A DNA stretch of 64,000 nt from CAYUYV01 sp964522525 (GTDB lineage Bacteria; Pseudomonadota; Alphaproteobacteria; JAJFIK01), in the NCBI GenBank assembly GCA_964522525.1, contig CAZFWG010000006.1, forward strand, positions 1-64,000, written 5' to 3'. The position numbers and the translations under genes were made by a program. The number at the start of each line of letters is the position of its first letter. The stretch's first letter is position 1. The notes under the pieces were generated by a model. The model did no database searches, had not been told where the DNA came from, and saw nothing but the letters and a program-made list of their open reading frames with translations. This document shows, piece by piece, positions 25,447 to 33,857 of the stretch.

Positions 25447-26313
25447 ATGATACGACCGGTATTCATGATGGTTGTCCTTACCGCTCTTTGGCTAGTCCCG
25501 TCTGTAAGCGTTGGAGATAACAGAAACTTAGAAACTCTCTCCGTCTTCAAAGACTGTGAAAACTGTCCGGAGATGATTGTGATTCCACCGGGTAGCTTCC
25601 AAATGGGGACTTCACCCGATGAGCCTGACGCGCTTCCATCAGAAATCGGCTCTGTACTGATCACCATTAGCTATCATTATGCGATGGGAAGGTATGAGAT
25701 TACACTCGGCCAATACAAAGAATGTGTCTCGAACGGTGTTTGTGAGCCACATGAGCCACAAGTTAACAATGCCAACCAAAATAATGATCCAATAACAGGT
25801 GTGAGTTGGCATGATGCAAACAAATATGCTGAATGGCTATCAAATAAAACAGGCAATACTTACAGATTACCATCCGAAACAGAATGGGAATATGCTGCGC
25901 GTGGTGGCTCAGAAGATAATTACTGGTGGGGCAATCAGCGAATAATTGATGCAGCCAACTGTTCTGAGTGTGGCACTCCAAAAGGCATGGGGACGTCTCT
26001 ATTCGGTGATGCGTTGCCTGTAGGCAGCTATAGTGCAAACCCTTTCGGTTTGTTTGATACAGCAGGTAATGTTGCCGAGTGGATTCTGGATTGTCGATAT
26101 TTGGACAAAGACTATTTTTCTTTGTATGGATTGAAAGAACTTCCTAAGGATGGTTAACCTCTATTTATCAAGGACAAAGACTGTCGATGGGGTGGAGTAA
26201 AAGGGGGATCCTTCATGGGTGGCTATAGTCGGATGAAATTCTTTTACAGGCGCGCACGAGCAATAAATGCACGACAGCCAGATTTAGGATTCAGAATAAT
26301 GCGCGTTCTTTGA
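25447..26313 (+). pseudogene. Formylglycine-generating-enzyme-family (SUMF1) protein with one in-frame stop
   Basis: A Sec signal peptide (MIRPVFMMVVLTALWLV) precedes an FGE-sulfatase domain: PEMIVIPPGSFQMGTS, GRYEITLGQYKECV, ITGVSWHDANKYAEWLS, YRLPSETEWEYAARGG, NPFGLFDTAGNVAEW. The frame meets TAA at 26155-26157. It then continues in the same frame with the expected family C-terminus, KGGSFMGG...RRARAINARQ and DLGFRIMRVL, ending TGA at 26311-26313. So a single nonsense codon splits an otherwise complete ~288-residue gene. Start chosen at 25447 (GGAG upstream) over 25414. Secreted SUMF1 proteins are not always enzymes; several act as structural or immunity-like proteins. It could be a recent pseudogene or a base-call error. 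The 26355 gene follows in the same direction. Confidence 0.8.
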
Positions 26314-26354
26314 TGGAATGACACAGAGCGTCCCAGATGGAAGGAGACAACACT

Positions 26355-26777
26355 ATGTTCGAAGTCAAAGAGGTATACGAGACAGGGTCCAATGCTTCGG
26401 ATCAAATGCTTATTGATGAGACGCGGAATGTATGCATTCAGCGTGTGGAGAGATTTAATCTCAGGGGAATTCTTAGAATGAAAATGATTATTGACGAGAT
26501 GGTCATTATTTTTGATGTACGAGAGATGCTTTCTAAATCTGATGGAAAAATAAAAATAATATGTAGTTTTGCTTCCTTTAGTTCAAAAGATGATTCAGAT
26601 ACTTATGGTTTGCAATATACAAAGATAGGTGATCAAAAAGAGTTGGAGAGATTAGAGTTAATAGCTATTGAAGGTATGATATGCTTTGGATCTCTTTATA
26701 ATGGAGATAAATATGACGATGGTGATATAGTGTTTGTTCACAATAAGAAAAATTATACGAGAGGATGTTTTTCTTGA
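26355..26777 (+). CDS. Unknown 140-residue protein, paralogue of the one at 24526
   Basis: Starts MFEVKEVYETG at ATG 26355 with GGAGA upstream; an in-frame ATG at 26337 lacks this and does not match the paralogue's start. The same AT-rich codon use and the same C-terminal block (LERLELIAIEGMICFGSLYN, then DDGDIVFVHNKKNYT) are seen. It follows the interrupted SUMF1 gene by 41 bases, so those two were probably one operon, whereas its paralogue stands behind repeat copy A. That points to duplication and reshuffling inside the island. Confidence 0.75.
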   Translation: MFEVKEVYETGSNASDQMLIDETRNVCIQRVERFNLRGILRMKMIIDEMVIIFDVREMLSKSDGKIKIICSFASFSSKDDSDTYGLQYTKIGDQKELERLELIAIEGMICFGSLYNGDKYDDGDIVFVHNKKNYTRGCFS

Positions 26778-26878
26778 GTTTTTCTTATCTGATATTGTAG
26801 AAATGAATCATAGTTGAATAAGTTAAATCAATTGATCCTTAATTTTTGGTCCATTTTGAAAGAGGGAGATTTTACAGG

Positions 26879-27010
26879 ATGGACAATCTGAGAAGGAGGG
26901 ACCTCGTGGATCTGATGAACACGGCCTTCAAGGGAAAGAAATTCAACCGCTACCGCACGGACTCCAAATCCGGGGAAAAGACTGTGCTGATTATGGGGGG
27001 TGAGGCATGA
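26879..27010 (+). CDS. 43-residue leader ORF carrying repeat copy C, coupled to the next gene
   Basis: ATG 26879 has AGAGGGAGA upstream. The frame encodes MDNLRRRDLVDLMNTAF and then the repeat-encoded tail ending SGEKTVLIMGGEA. Its stop TGA overlaps the start of the secreted-protein gene at 27007 (ATGA). From 26906 the sequence is repeat copy C, homologous to copy D and, in its 3' block (from 26946), to A and B. It may be a true leader peptide, a remnant 3' end of an ancestral gene, or a spurious frame on a DNA-level repeat. Confidence 0.45.
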   Translation: MDNLRRRDLVDLMNTAFKGKKFNRYRTDSKSGEKTVLIMGGEA

Positions 27011-27765
27011 CAGCAGCAACACGTCCGTCACTTTGGCGTTGTTTAGTTTACTTCGGTTTGTTGATTGGAGCATCAGTAAGCCATGCCGCGTTTGCGGATG
27101 ACGAAATCGATTGTCAGAAATATCATGGTGCCAATCCAGATACTGATACTTTGAAAATTTATAAAAGCGTTGATGAGTCCTACGAAGTTACGGTCAAATA
27201 TGATCCGGCTTATCTTTGGCCACTAGGGGAAAGATGTGGAAAGAGGCGCATTTGCTCAGGGAGACGTTTTGGTATCGACATGATTAGTGGCGATCCAGTC
27301 GTTTTTTCTAACTATGAATATATTAATGATCCAAAAAATTATACCCATGTCTCTCTTATTGTCAGTGGTTTAGATGTTGGAAGATTTGAAGGCATTTTAC
27401 CTGTATTATTTAATAGGCCGGCTAATTTATTTGATAAAGAAGAGCAGTATTATGATTTTGAGGTCCTTGATTATGAAATTCAAGGTTTTAAGGTGATCGA
27501 CTATATTAAAGACTATCCTAATAAGAATATTGAGAATTATAGGGCAAAGCAGGAAGTTGGAGTTAAATTCAATAATGTCGGCAAAATAAAAGAGATAATA
27601 CGCTGTATGAAGCGTATTAATTATTTAATAAATCCACAGTGTACAGTGTATCTAAGGGAAAGTCCTTTTCGGGCCCATTTTTATTTCAATAGAACTAATT
27701 TAGTATATTTAGATAGAACAATAGGCTATGTGAGAGAGTTTATCTTTTGTTTAGTGGAAGGGTGA
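27007..27765 (+). CDS. Secreted AT-rich island protein, function unknown
   Basis: A 252-residue protein. The first ~30 residues (RPSLWRCLVYFGLLIGASVS, cleavage near HAAFA) are a Sec signal and are encoded in mixed-composition DNA, while the rest is strongly AT-rich. The mature protein is rich in Tyr, Asn, Ile and Lys and has several cysteines (ERCGKRRICSG, IIRCMKRINY, NPQCTVY), suggesting disulfides in the periplasm. No family recognised. Its start overlaps the stop of the leader ORF, and a further small gene begins four bases after its stop. Confidence 0.7.
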   Translation: MTAATRPSLWRCLVYFGLLIGASVSHAAFADDEIDCQKYHGANPDTDTLKIYKSVDESYEVTVKYDPAYLWPLGERCGKRRICSGRRFGIDMISGDPVVFSNYEYINDPKNYTHVSLIVSGLDVGRFEGILPVLFNRPANLFDKEEQYYDFEVLDYEIQGFKVIDYIKDYPNKNIENYRAKQEVGVKFNNVGKIKEIIRCMKRINYLINPQCTVYLRESPFRAHFYFNRTNLVYLDRTIGYVREFIFCLVEG

Positions 27766-27769
27766 GGTT

Positions 27770-28006
27770 ATGCCGTTGAGAGAAAATGAACAGCGTAAAC
27801 CATTAAAAATAACTGAAGAGCGTAAGCAAGCTCTTCAACTTGAGAGAGATAAAGCTTTAGCTTCCGATTTTCTTGAACGCTTATCAGAATATTGTACGCA
27901 TAATGAAGAAGTATCCTACGGTCAGTTAACTATGGGCACAATGCCTGGCGCTGGGCGCGGCCCAAGAGGGGCAGGTCGGCATGACATGCCAATCTGCGAA
28001 GTTTGA
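27770..28006 (+). CDS. Chimeric 78-residue ORF, truncated at a module junction
   Basis: Starts MPLRENEQRKPLKITEERKQ behind GGAAGGGTGAGG, four bases after the preceding stop, so it looks like a real second gene of that operon. Residues 1-53 are charged and helical in AT-rich DNA. From about 27935 the DNA turns abruptly GC-rich and the protein becomes Gly/Arg-rich low-complexity sequence (MPGAGRGPRGAGRHD) to the stop. This reads as an AT-rich gene cut short by insertion of repeat copy D. Confidence 0.5.
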   Translation: MPLRENEQRKPLKITEERKQALQLERDKALASDFLERLSEYCTHNEEVSYGQLTMGTMPGAGRGPRGAGRHDMPICEV

Positions 28007-28011
28007 TCATG

Positions 28012-28105
28012 GTGGATCTGATGAACACGGCCTTCCAGGGAAAGAAATTCAACCGCTACCGCACGGCCCCCAATCCGGGGAAAAGACCGTGCTGAGGATG
28101 GGTCG
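28012..28105 (+). repeat. Modular GC-rich repeat, copy D
   Basis: Matches copy C from GTGGATCTGATGAACACGG onward, and all copies from ACCGCTACC at 28052. Relative to the others one base is missing after GCACGG, which shifts the conserved frame to a premature TGA, so here the tail peptide is destroyed although the DNA match continues. It lies directly before the start of the second secreted protein gene. Confidence 0.7.
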
Positions 28106-28111
28106 GTGAAC

Positions 28112-28969
28112 ATGTGTTTCTCGACGAGATTAATCTGGGGCGTGGCACAAGTAATTGTATGCGTCTTATTTGCTATGCCTTCAAGTGTCATCGCACAAAG
28201 CGGCAAAGATGCTTTAGATTCCAGCGCTTACTACCGATCTTCATTAGAAAAATTGGGGTGGGTTGAACTAAATTTTAAGAATAAGCATAGAAGAGGAAAG
28301 TACATAAATCATGTTTTTGATTTCTCAAAATTTCCTAATGGAAGCTATTCTTTTAAAAGAGCGGATAAAAATATTATAATAGGATACATTGGTTTGAGTA
28401 AATTTGATACTGTGTTAAACGAAAGATTTAATCTAATAAAGGGCCTTTTTAGAAATGGCGCCTACGTAGAAGATAGATATTTTATGAAGAAAGTATGTAT
28501 AAGAGAAGATCTTCAGTGTTTATTTTCTTGGCTTTATGATAAAATATTTTGGATCAAATCGCCAAATTCTTCAATTAATATCGTTACGGAGTTGAATGGA
28601 GAAATAAAGTGCTTTGGGTGGATATGTGACAGCATATATAAAGTCTATCCAGATTATTATATAGATTTGTTTGGAGATGCAAGTGGTATACACAAAATAC
28701 CTAAAATCGATGGGTTTAGAATTGAGAATAAAGAGTACATGTATAGAAGATTTTTACTTTTTGAGCGGAGTAAAAAGAAGCAAAATGTAGATATCGAGCA
28801 ATTCATGAAGATATATGATAAGAAAATTGAGAGATTGGATTGTTTTATATATATAGATGGGAGCTTGAAATATTTGGAAAATGCAATCGACTCATGCTTG
28901 TACAGCATTTTTGGCGTAATGACTGTTGTCTCTGGAGACAAGACATCGAGGCTGCGGGAGCGTCTATAA
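28112..28969 (+). CDS. Second secreted AT-rich island protein, function unknown
   Basis: About 285 residues from ATG 28112. A Sec signal (LIWGVAQVIVCVLFAMPSS, cleavage near VIAQS) precedes a Tyr-, Lys-, Ile- and Phe-rich mature protein with several cysteines (KVCIREDLQCLFSW, IKCFGWICDSIY, DCFIYIDG). Organisation mirrors the 27007 gene: repeat module, then signal peptide, then AT-rich mature domain, but I cannot align the two convincingly. The C-terminus SGDKTSRLRERL returns to GC-rich DNA and faintly echoes the SGEKT tail of the modules. No family recognised. Confidence 0.65.
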   Translation: MCFSTRLIWGVAQVIVCVLFAMPSSVIAQSGKDALDSSAYYRSSLEKLGWVELNFKNKHRRGKYINHVFDFSKFPNGSYSFKRADKNIIIGYIGLSKFDTVLNERFNLIKGLFRNGAYVEDRYFMKKVCIREDLQCLFSWLYDKIFWIKSPNSSINIVTELNGEIKCFGWICDSIYKVYPDYYIDLFGDASGIHKIPKIDGFRIENKEYMYRRFLLFERSKKKQNVDIEQFMKIYDKKIERLDCFIYIDGSLKYLENAIDSCLYSIFGVMTVVSGDKTSRLRERL

Positions 28970-29186
28970 ACATGTGGATCAAAAGGTTTCTGTCTAGATT
29001 TTCCAGAAGTGGAGGTTGATAAACCGCTCGCGGTCCGTCCCGAAAAACATCCGCGCCACCGCCGCGGCCCAACCCCGTGATCCGGATCGCTCTCCACCAT
29101 AACGCGCGCGTCGCCATGCGCAGGGCTCGACATTGCCCGCCCAGCACCGATACTGGAAGGGCGAGACTCACCAAGAAAGGGCTCCC

Positions 29187-29969
29187 ATGCTGGATTTTTC
29201 GGGCCGGACGGTCATTGTCACGGGCGCGGCGGCGGGCATCGGCGCGGCCTGCGCCCACGCCTTTGCCGCTCAAGGAGCGCGCGTGGTGCTCGGCGATATC
29301 GACGGTGACGGGAACGCCGCCACGGCGGCGCGCATCGCGGACGAGACCGGGGCCAAGACCCTCGCCGTTGCCTGTGATGTCAGCGACGACGCGGCCTGCC
29401 GCAACCTTGTGGACAAGGCCGTTGAGGCCTATGGGTCCGTTCATGTGCTGATCAATAATGCCGGCGTGATCGTGCCCGGCACGATTCTCGATCTCGATCC
29501 GAAGGATTTTGACCGGGTCATAGGCGTCAATTTGCGCTCCTATTTCGTCCTGACCCAGCTTGTTGCGCGGCATATGGTGGAAAACGGTGTTTCCGGATCG
29601 GTCATCAACATGTCATCGGTGAATTCGGTCCTGGCCATTCCCAATCAGGTGGCCTATGTCACCTCCAAGGGGGGCTTGCAGCAGCTCACCAAGGTCGCCG
29701 CCCTGGGGCTTGCGGAACATAACATCCGGGTCAACGCCATCGGCCCCGGTTCCATCATGACGGACATCCTGAAGACCGTCATGACCGACGACACGGCACG
29801 GCGGAGCATTCTGGCGCGCACGCCGCTCCGCCGGGTGGGCGAGACGTCGGAAATCGCCTCCGTGGCCCTGTTCCTCGCAAGCGACATGGCCTCCTATATC
29901 ACGGGGCAGACGATTTTCCCCGACGGCGGACGATCCGCCCTCAACTATACGGTGCCCGTTGATGACTAA
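29187..29969 (+). CDS. SDR-family oxidoreductase
   Basis: A 260-residue classical short-chain dehydrogenase. The cofactor loop is VTGAAAGIGAACAHAFA, followed by the acidic DIDGDGN (NAD-preferring), NNAGV, the catalytic Ser in INMSSVNS and YVTSK. The C-terminus PDGGRSALNY is typical. Start ATG 29187 behind AAAGGG. Its stop overlaps the hyuA start, so it is the first gene of an SDR-hyuA-hyuB operon and probably acts on the same substrate route. This is the first core-composition gene after the island. Confidence 0.88.
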   Translation: MLDFSGRTVIVTGAAAGIGAACAHAFAAQGARVVLGDIDGDGNAATAARIADETGAKTLAVACDVSDDAACRNLVDKAVEAYGSVHVLINNAGVIVPGTILDLDPKDFDRVIGVNLRSYFVLTQLVARHMVENGVSGSVINMSSVNSVLAIPNQVAYVTSKGGLQQLTKVAALGLAEHNIRVNAIGPGSIMTDILKTVMTDDTARRSILARTPLRRVGETSEIASVALFLASDMASYITGQTIFPDGGRSALNYTVPVDD

Positions 29970-32043
29970 GGCCCGGCTTGCCGTCGATATCGGCGGAACC
30001 TTTACCGATGTGGTCCTCGAGCAGGAGGGCGGGAACCGCAACACCGTCAAGGTGCTGACGACCCATGGCGATCCGGGGGAGGGTGTCCTTGACGGGATCG
30101 GTCAGGCCATGGGCGCGGCGGGTCTTGGCCCCGCCGACATCACGGTCATCATCCACGGCACGACGCTTGCCACCAATGCCCTGATCGAGCGGCGGGGCGC
30201 ACGGACGGCCCTGCTGACCACCGAAGGCCACCGGGATTCCCTGGAAATGGCCTATGAGAACCGTTTCGAGCAATATGACATCAATATCGACCGGCCCCGG
30301 CCGCTGGTGCCGCGCCGGTTGCGCTTGCCCGTCCGGGAGCGGATGAACAAGGATGGCCATGTGCTCATCCCCCTGGATGAGGCAAGCGTGGACGCCTGTC
30401 TGCCCGTTCTTGACGGTGAGGGCATCGAAAGCGTGGCGATCGGCTATCTCCATGCCTATGCCAATCGCGCCCATGAGGAGCGTACGGCGGAAATCCTCAC
30501 CCGCGCGCGGCCCGGCCTGTCGATCAGCCTGGCCAGTGAGGTGGCCCCGGAAATCCGCGAGTTTGAACGCCTGTCCACGGCGGTCGCGAATGCCTATGTC
30601 CGCCCCCTGATGGAGACCTATCTGCGGCGTCTGGACCGGGAGCTGGCGGCGCGGGGTTTCACCTGTCCGTTTTTCCTGATGACCTCGGGGGGCGGATTGA
30701 CGACCCTCGACACGGCCGCGCGTTTTCCCATTCGCCTCGTGGAATCGGGGCCCGCCGGGGGCGCGGTCCTGGCGGCAGCGGTGGCGCGCGAATGCCAATT
30801 GTCCGAACTGCTCTCTTTCGACATGGGCGGCACCACGGCCAAGATCTGCATGATCGACCATTTCGAGCCCTTGACCTCCCGGACCTTCGAGGTCGACCGG
30901 GCCTATCGCTTCAAGAAAGGTTCCGGCCTGCCCGTGCGCATTCCGGTCATCGAGATGGTGGAGATCGGCGCCGGCGGTGGATCCATTGCCAGTGTCGACA
31001 AGCTGGGGCGCATCCAGGTCGGCCCTGAAAGCGCCGGCTCCGAACCGGGGCCCGTTGCCTATGGCCGGGGTGGGGACCGTCCCACCGTGACGGACGCGGA
31101 TGTGGCCTTGGGCAAGATCCTGCCCGAACGGTTCGCCGGCGGACGGATGGCCCTTGACGCGTCCTCGGCCGGGGGCGCCATCGCCCGGGATATCGGGGCG
31201 CCACTGGGTCTGGAGGGGGCGGCGGCCCCCTTCGGTCTGGCGGAAGTCGTGGATGAAAACATGGCCTCCGCCGCGCGCGCCCACGCCGTCGAATGGGGCC
31301 GGGACATCGCGGCCAGGGCCATGGTGGCATTTGGCGGCGCGGCGCCCTTGCACGCGGCAAGGCTTGCCGAGAAGCTCGGCATCGATACCATCCTGATACC
31401 GACGGATGCGGGCGTGGGCTCGGCCGTCGGGTTCCTACTGGCTCCTGCGGCCTATGAAGTGGTGCGCAGCCGCCACATGCGCCTTGGCGCCTTCGATGGC
31501 GATGTGGTCAATGCCCTGTTCGAGGCGATGCGCGGGGAAGCGGAAGCCGTTGTGCGTGGCGCCGTCGGCGCGGCGCCCCTGTCCGAGACGCGGCAGGCCT
31601 TCATGCGCTATGAGGGCCAGGGCCATGAAATCGCCGTGGAGGTGCCCTTCGCCCACGCCCAAGACGATGCGGCCGAGGCGCTTCTGGCCGGTTTCGAGCG
31701 GGCCTATGAGACCCTCTATGGGCGGACCATTCCGGCCATGGGGGTCGAGATCCTGACCTGGACCCTGACCCTTGCCGGACCGAAACCGCCCGCCCGGACG
31801 GCGCCGGACGCGGCCCCCCGGGGGAATGTCACACCCGGCGAGACCCGACCGGTGTTCGATCCGTCCATGGCTCGCGGGCTTGACTATGGGGTCTTCGACC
31901 GGGCCGCGCTCGGCCCCGGGGACCGGATCGAGGGGCCGGCACTTATCGTGGAGGATCAGACCACCACGGTGGTGACGTCGCCCTATGATGCGAGGATCAA
32001 CGGCCTGGGCTATATCGTCCTGACCCGGAAGGGACAAACATGA
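29962..32043 (+). CDS. hyuA: Hydantoinase/oxoprolinase subunit A
   Basis: About 693 residues. The N-terminal ATP-binding motif VDIGGTFTDVVLE, HGTTLATNALIERRGA, the central LVESGPAGGAVLAA and FDMGGTTAKICMID are the hallmarks of HyuA. ATP-dependent hydantoinase, oxoprolinase and acetone carboxylase-type enzymes share this subunit; the exact substrate is not deducible. ATG 29962 lies inside the end of the SDR gene. It overlaps hyuB by four bases (ATGA). Confidence 0.9.
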   Translation: MTKARLAVDIGGTFTDVVLEQEGGNRNTVKVLTTHGDPGEGVLDGIGQAMGAAGLGPADITVIIHGTTLATNALIERRGARTALLTTEGHRDSLEMAYENRFEQYDINIDRPRPLVPRRLRLPVRERMNKDGHVLIPLDEASVDACLPVLDGEGIESVAIGYLHAYANRAHEERTAEILTRARPGLSISLASEVAPEIREFERLSTAVANAYVRPLMETYLRRLDRELAARGFTCPFFLMTSGGGLTTLDTAARFPIRLVESGPAGGAVLAAAVARECQLSELLSFDMGGTTAKICMIDHFEPLTSRTFEVDRAYRFKKGSGLPVRIPVIEMVEIGAGGGSIASVDKLGRIQVGPESAGSEPGPVAYGRGGDRPTVTDADVALGKILPERFAGGRMALDASSAGGAIARDIGAPLGLEGAAAPFGLAEVVDENMASAARAHAVEWGRDIAARAMVAFGGAAPLHAARLAEKLGIDTILIPTDAGVGSAVGFLLAPAAYEVVRSRHMRLGAFDGDVVNALFEAMRGEAEAVVRGAVGAAPLSETRQAFMRYEGQGHEIAVEVPFAHAQDDAAEALLAGFERAYETLYGRTIPAMGVEILTWTLTLAGPKPPARTAPDAAPRGNVTPGETRPVFDPSMARGLDYGVFDRAALGPGDRIEGPALIVEDQTTTVVTSPYDARINGLGYIVLTRKGQT

Positions 32044-33698
32044 CCGACGCGATCGATCAAATCCGCTTTCAGCTGATGTGGAACCGGCTGATTGCCGTGG
32101 TGGAGGAGCAGGCCCAGACCCTGATCCGCACGGCCTTTTCGACGACCGTGCGCGAGGCGGGCGATCTCTCGGCCGGCGTTTTCGACACCAACGGGCGCAT
32201 GCTGGCCCAGGCCGTCACCGGCACGCCGGGCCATGTGAACGCCATGGCGGCTTCCGTGGGTGCCTTCCTGAGGGACCATCCGATCGAGACCCTTCATGAG
32301 GGTGACGTTCTGATGACGAATGATCCCTGGGACGGGACCGGGCATCTCAATGATTTCACGGTGGTGACGCCGGTCTTCCGCAAAGGGCGTCTGATCGCCC
32401 TGTTCGCCGCCACCTCGCATATCGCCGATGTGGGGGGCCTCGGCTTCGGCCCGGACGCGCGCCAGGTTTTCGAGGAAGGCCTGCTCATTCCCATCGATTT
32501 CCTGTTCCGTCAGGGGGACCTCAATGCCACCCTGATGGGGATCATCCGCGCCAATGTCCGGGACCCGGTCGCGGCGGAAGGCGACCTCTATTCGCTCACG
32601 GCCTGCAACCAGACGGGCGCGGAACGTCTTCAGATCATGCTGGACGAGTTCGGCCTCGAGGATCTCGAAGCCGTCGGGTCCATGATCATTGAGAATTCCG
32701 CCCGTGCCATGGCGCGCGAGATTGCCAAGGTGCCCAATGGGGTTTGCCGCAACCAGATGCGCATCGACGGCAATGGTGATCCGGTGGATCTGGTGGTCGC
32801 GGTCCGTGTCGAAGACGAGGCAATCGCGGTGGATTTCGAGGGCTCCTCGCCGGTTCAGCCGCTTGGCGTCAATGTTCCGCTCACCTACACACAAGCCTAT
32901 GCCTCTTTCGGGGTGCGCTGCGTGATCGGCGGCGACGTGCCGAACAATGCGGGCTCCTTGGGCGTGATCCAGGTCAGCGCGCCGGAAGGCACGATCCTCA
33001 ATGCGCCTCGGCCGGCGGCCGTTTCGGCCCGTCATACGGTGGGGCAGATGCTGCCCGATGTGGTGCTCGGCGCCCTGTCCCAAGCAATTCCCGATCGCAC
33101 GCCCGCCGAAGGCGCCTCCTGCCTTTACCTGCCCGTCCTCATGGGCGGGCCCATCGTTGCGCCCGGATCCAAGGGCACGCCCTTCGTGATCAATCCGTTC
33201 TATACGGGGGGAACAGGCGCCCGTCCGGCCAAGGACGGTCTGTCCTGTACGGCCTTTCCGTCCGGTGTGCGCAACACGCCCGTCGAGATCAACGAGACCA
33301 CGGCGCCGATCATCATGTGGCGGAAGGAATATCGGCCGGATTCAGGCGGTGTCGGACAATATCGGGGCGGGCTCGGGCAGGTCATGGAGTTCGAGCACGC
33401 CGATGGCGAGCCCATGGCCGTGTCCAAAATGTTCGACCGGGTGCTTCATCCCGCCCGAGGACGGGATGGCGGCGGTCCGGGCGGTCCGGGCGGCGCCTCC
33501 CTGTCCGACGGCACGACCTTGCGCGGCATGGGGCGGGACACCGTGCCCGCGGGCACGCGGCTCATTGTCGAAACGCCCGGCGGCGGCGGAATGGGCGATC
33601 CCGCGAAACGGGACCGTGCCGTCCTGGAGGAAGACATGGGCGCGGGCCTTGTCAGCGAAGAGGCGGCCCGAACCGACTACGGATGGAAGCCGGAATAG
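32040..33698 (+). CDS. hyuB: Hydantoinase/oxoprolinase subunit B
   Basis: A 552-residue HyuB protein: FSTTVREAGDLSAGVFD, MTNDPWDGTGHLNDFTVVTP and ADVGGLGFG near the N-terminus, and GGGPGGPGGASL plus ETPGGGGMGDPAKRD near the C-terminus, are all family marks. With HyuA it forms the heteromeric ATP-dependent amidohydrolase. Last gene of the SDR-hyuA-hyuB operon. Confidence 0.9.
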   Translation: MTDAIDQIRFQLMWNRLIAVVEEQAQTLIRTAFSTTVREAGDLSAGVFDTNGRMLAQAVTGTPGHVNAMAASVGAFLRDHPIETLHEGDVLMTNDPWDGTGHLNDFTVVTPVFRKGRLIALFAATSHIADVGGLGFGPDARQVFEEGLLIPIDFLFRQGDLNATLMGIIRANVRDPVAAEGDLYSLTACNQTGAERLQIMLDEFGLEDLEAVGSMIIENSARAMAREIAKVPNGVCRNQMRIDGNGDPVDLVVAVRVEDEAIAVDFEGSSPVQPLGVNVPLTYTQAYASFGVRCVIGGDVPNNAGSLGVIQVSAPEGTILNAPRPAAVSARHTVGQMLPDVVLGALSQAIPDRTPAEGASCLYLPVLMGGPIVAPGSKGTPFVINPFYTGGTGARPAKDGLSCTAFPSGVRNTPVEINETTAPIIMWRKEYRPDSGGVGQYRGGLGQVMEFEHADGEPMAVSKMFDRVLHPARGRDGGGPGGPGGASLSDGTTLRGMGRDTVPAGTRLIVETPGGGGMGDPAKRDRAVLEEDMGAGLVSEEAARTDYGWKPE

Positions 33699-33734
33699 AC
33701 CACGCCGCCACACCGCCAGTCGGAAGCGCGCCTC

Positions 33735-33857
33735 CTACTGCAGGCATTCGCTGGAGGACTTGTCGTCCCCCACATGCGCCAGGACGAAACCGAAGACCAG
33801 GACGGCCGTCCATCCGGCAATCCCCGAAAGTGCCAACCAGATCAGCTCAACACTCAT
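33735..33857 (-). CDS. Possible 40-residue single-helix membrane protein
   Basis: ATG 33857 has GGGGAA upstream. It encodes MSVELIWLALSGIAGWTAVL and continues the hydrophobic helix to FGFVLAHV, with a polar tail DDKSSSECLQ. Short single-helix proteins like this are plausible but impossible to assign. A longer frame to 34058 has an unlikely N-terminus. Confidence 0.4.
   Translation of the reverse strand: MSVELIWLALSGIAGWTAVLVFGFVLAHVGDDKSSSECLQ

Noticed and set aside
24316..28105. Island modules as integron attC sites
   Set aside because: No integrase is seen, and the modules lack the short, strongly palindromic attC form with conserved ends; they also carry an open frame.
28972..29019. 15-residue frame after the last island gene
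   Set aside because: Too short, without a ribosome binding site or conservation argument; may be a fragment at the island edge.
23613..29186. Prophage or integrative element with recognisable ends
   Set aside because: I looked for a second copy of the tRNA 3' end near 28970-29186 and saw none, and there is no integrase or phage structural gene.
29941..31353. 470-codon minus-strand frame opposite hyuA
   Set aside because: Antisense shadow of a well-supported HyuA; His/Gly/Arg-rich with no domain.
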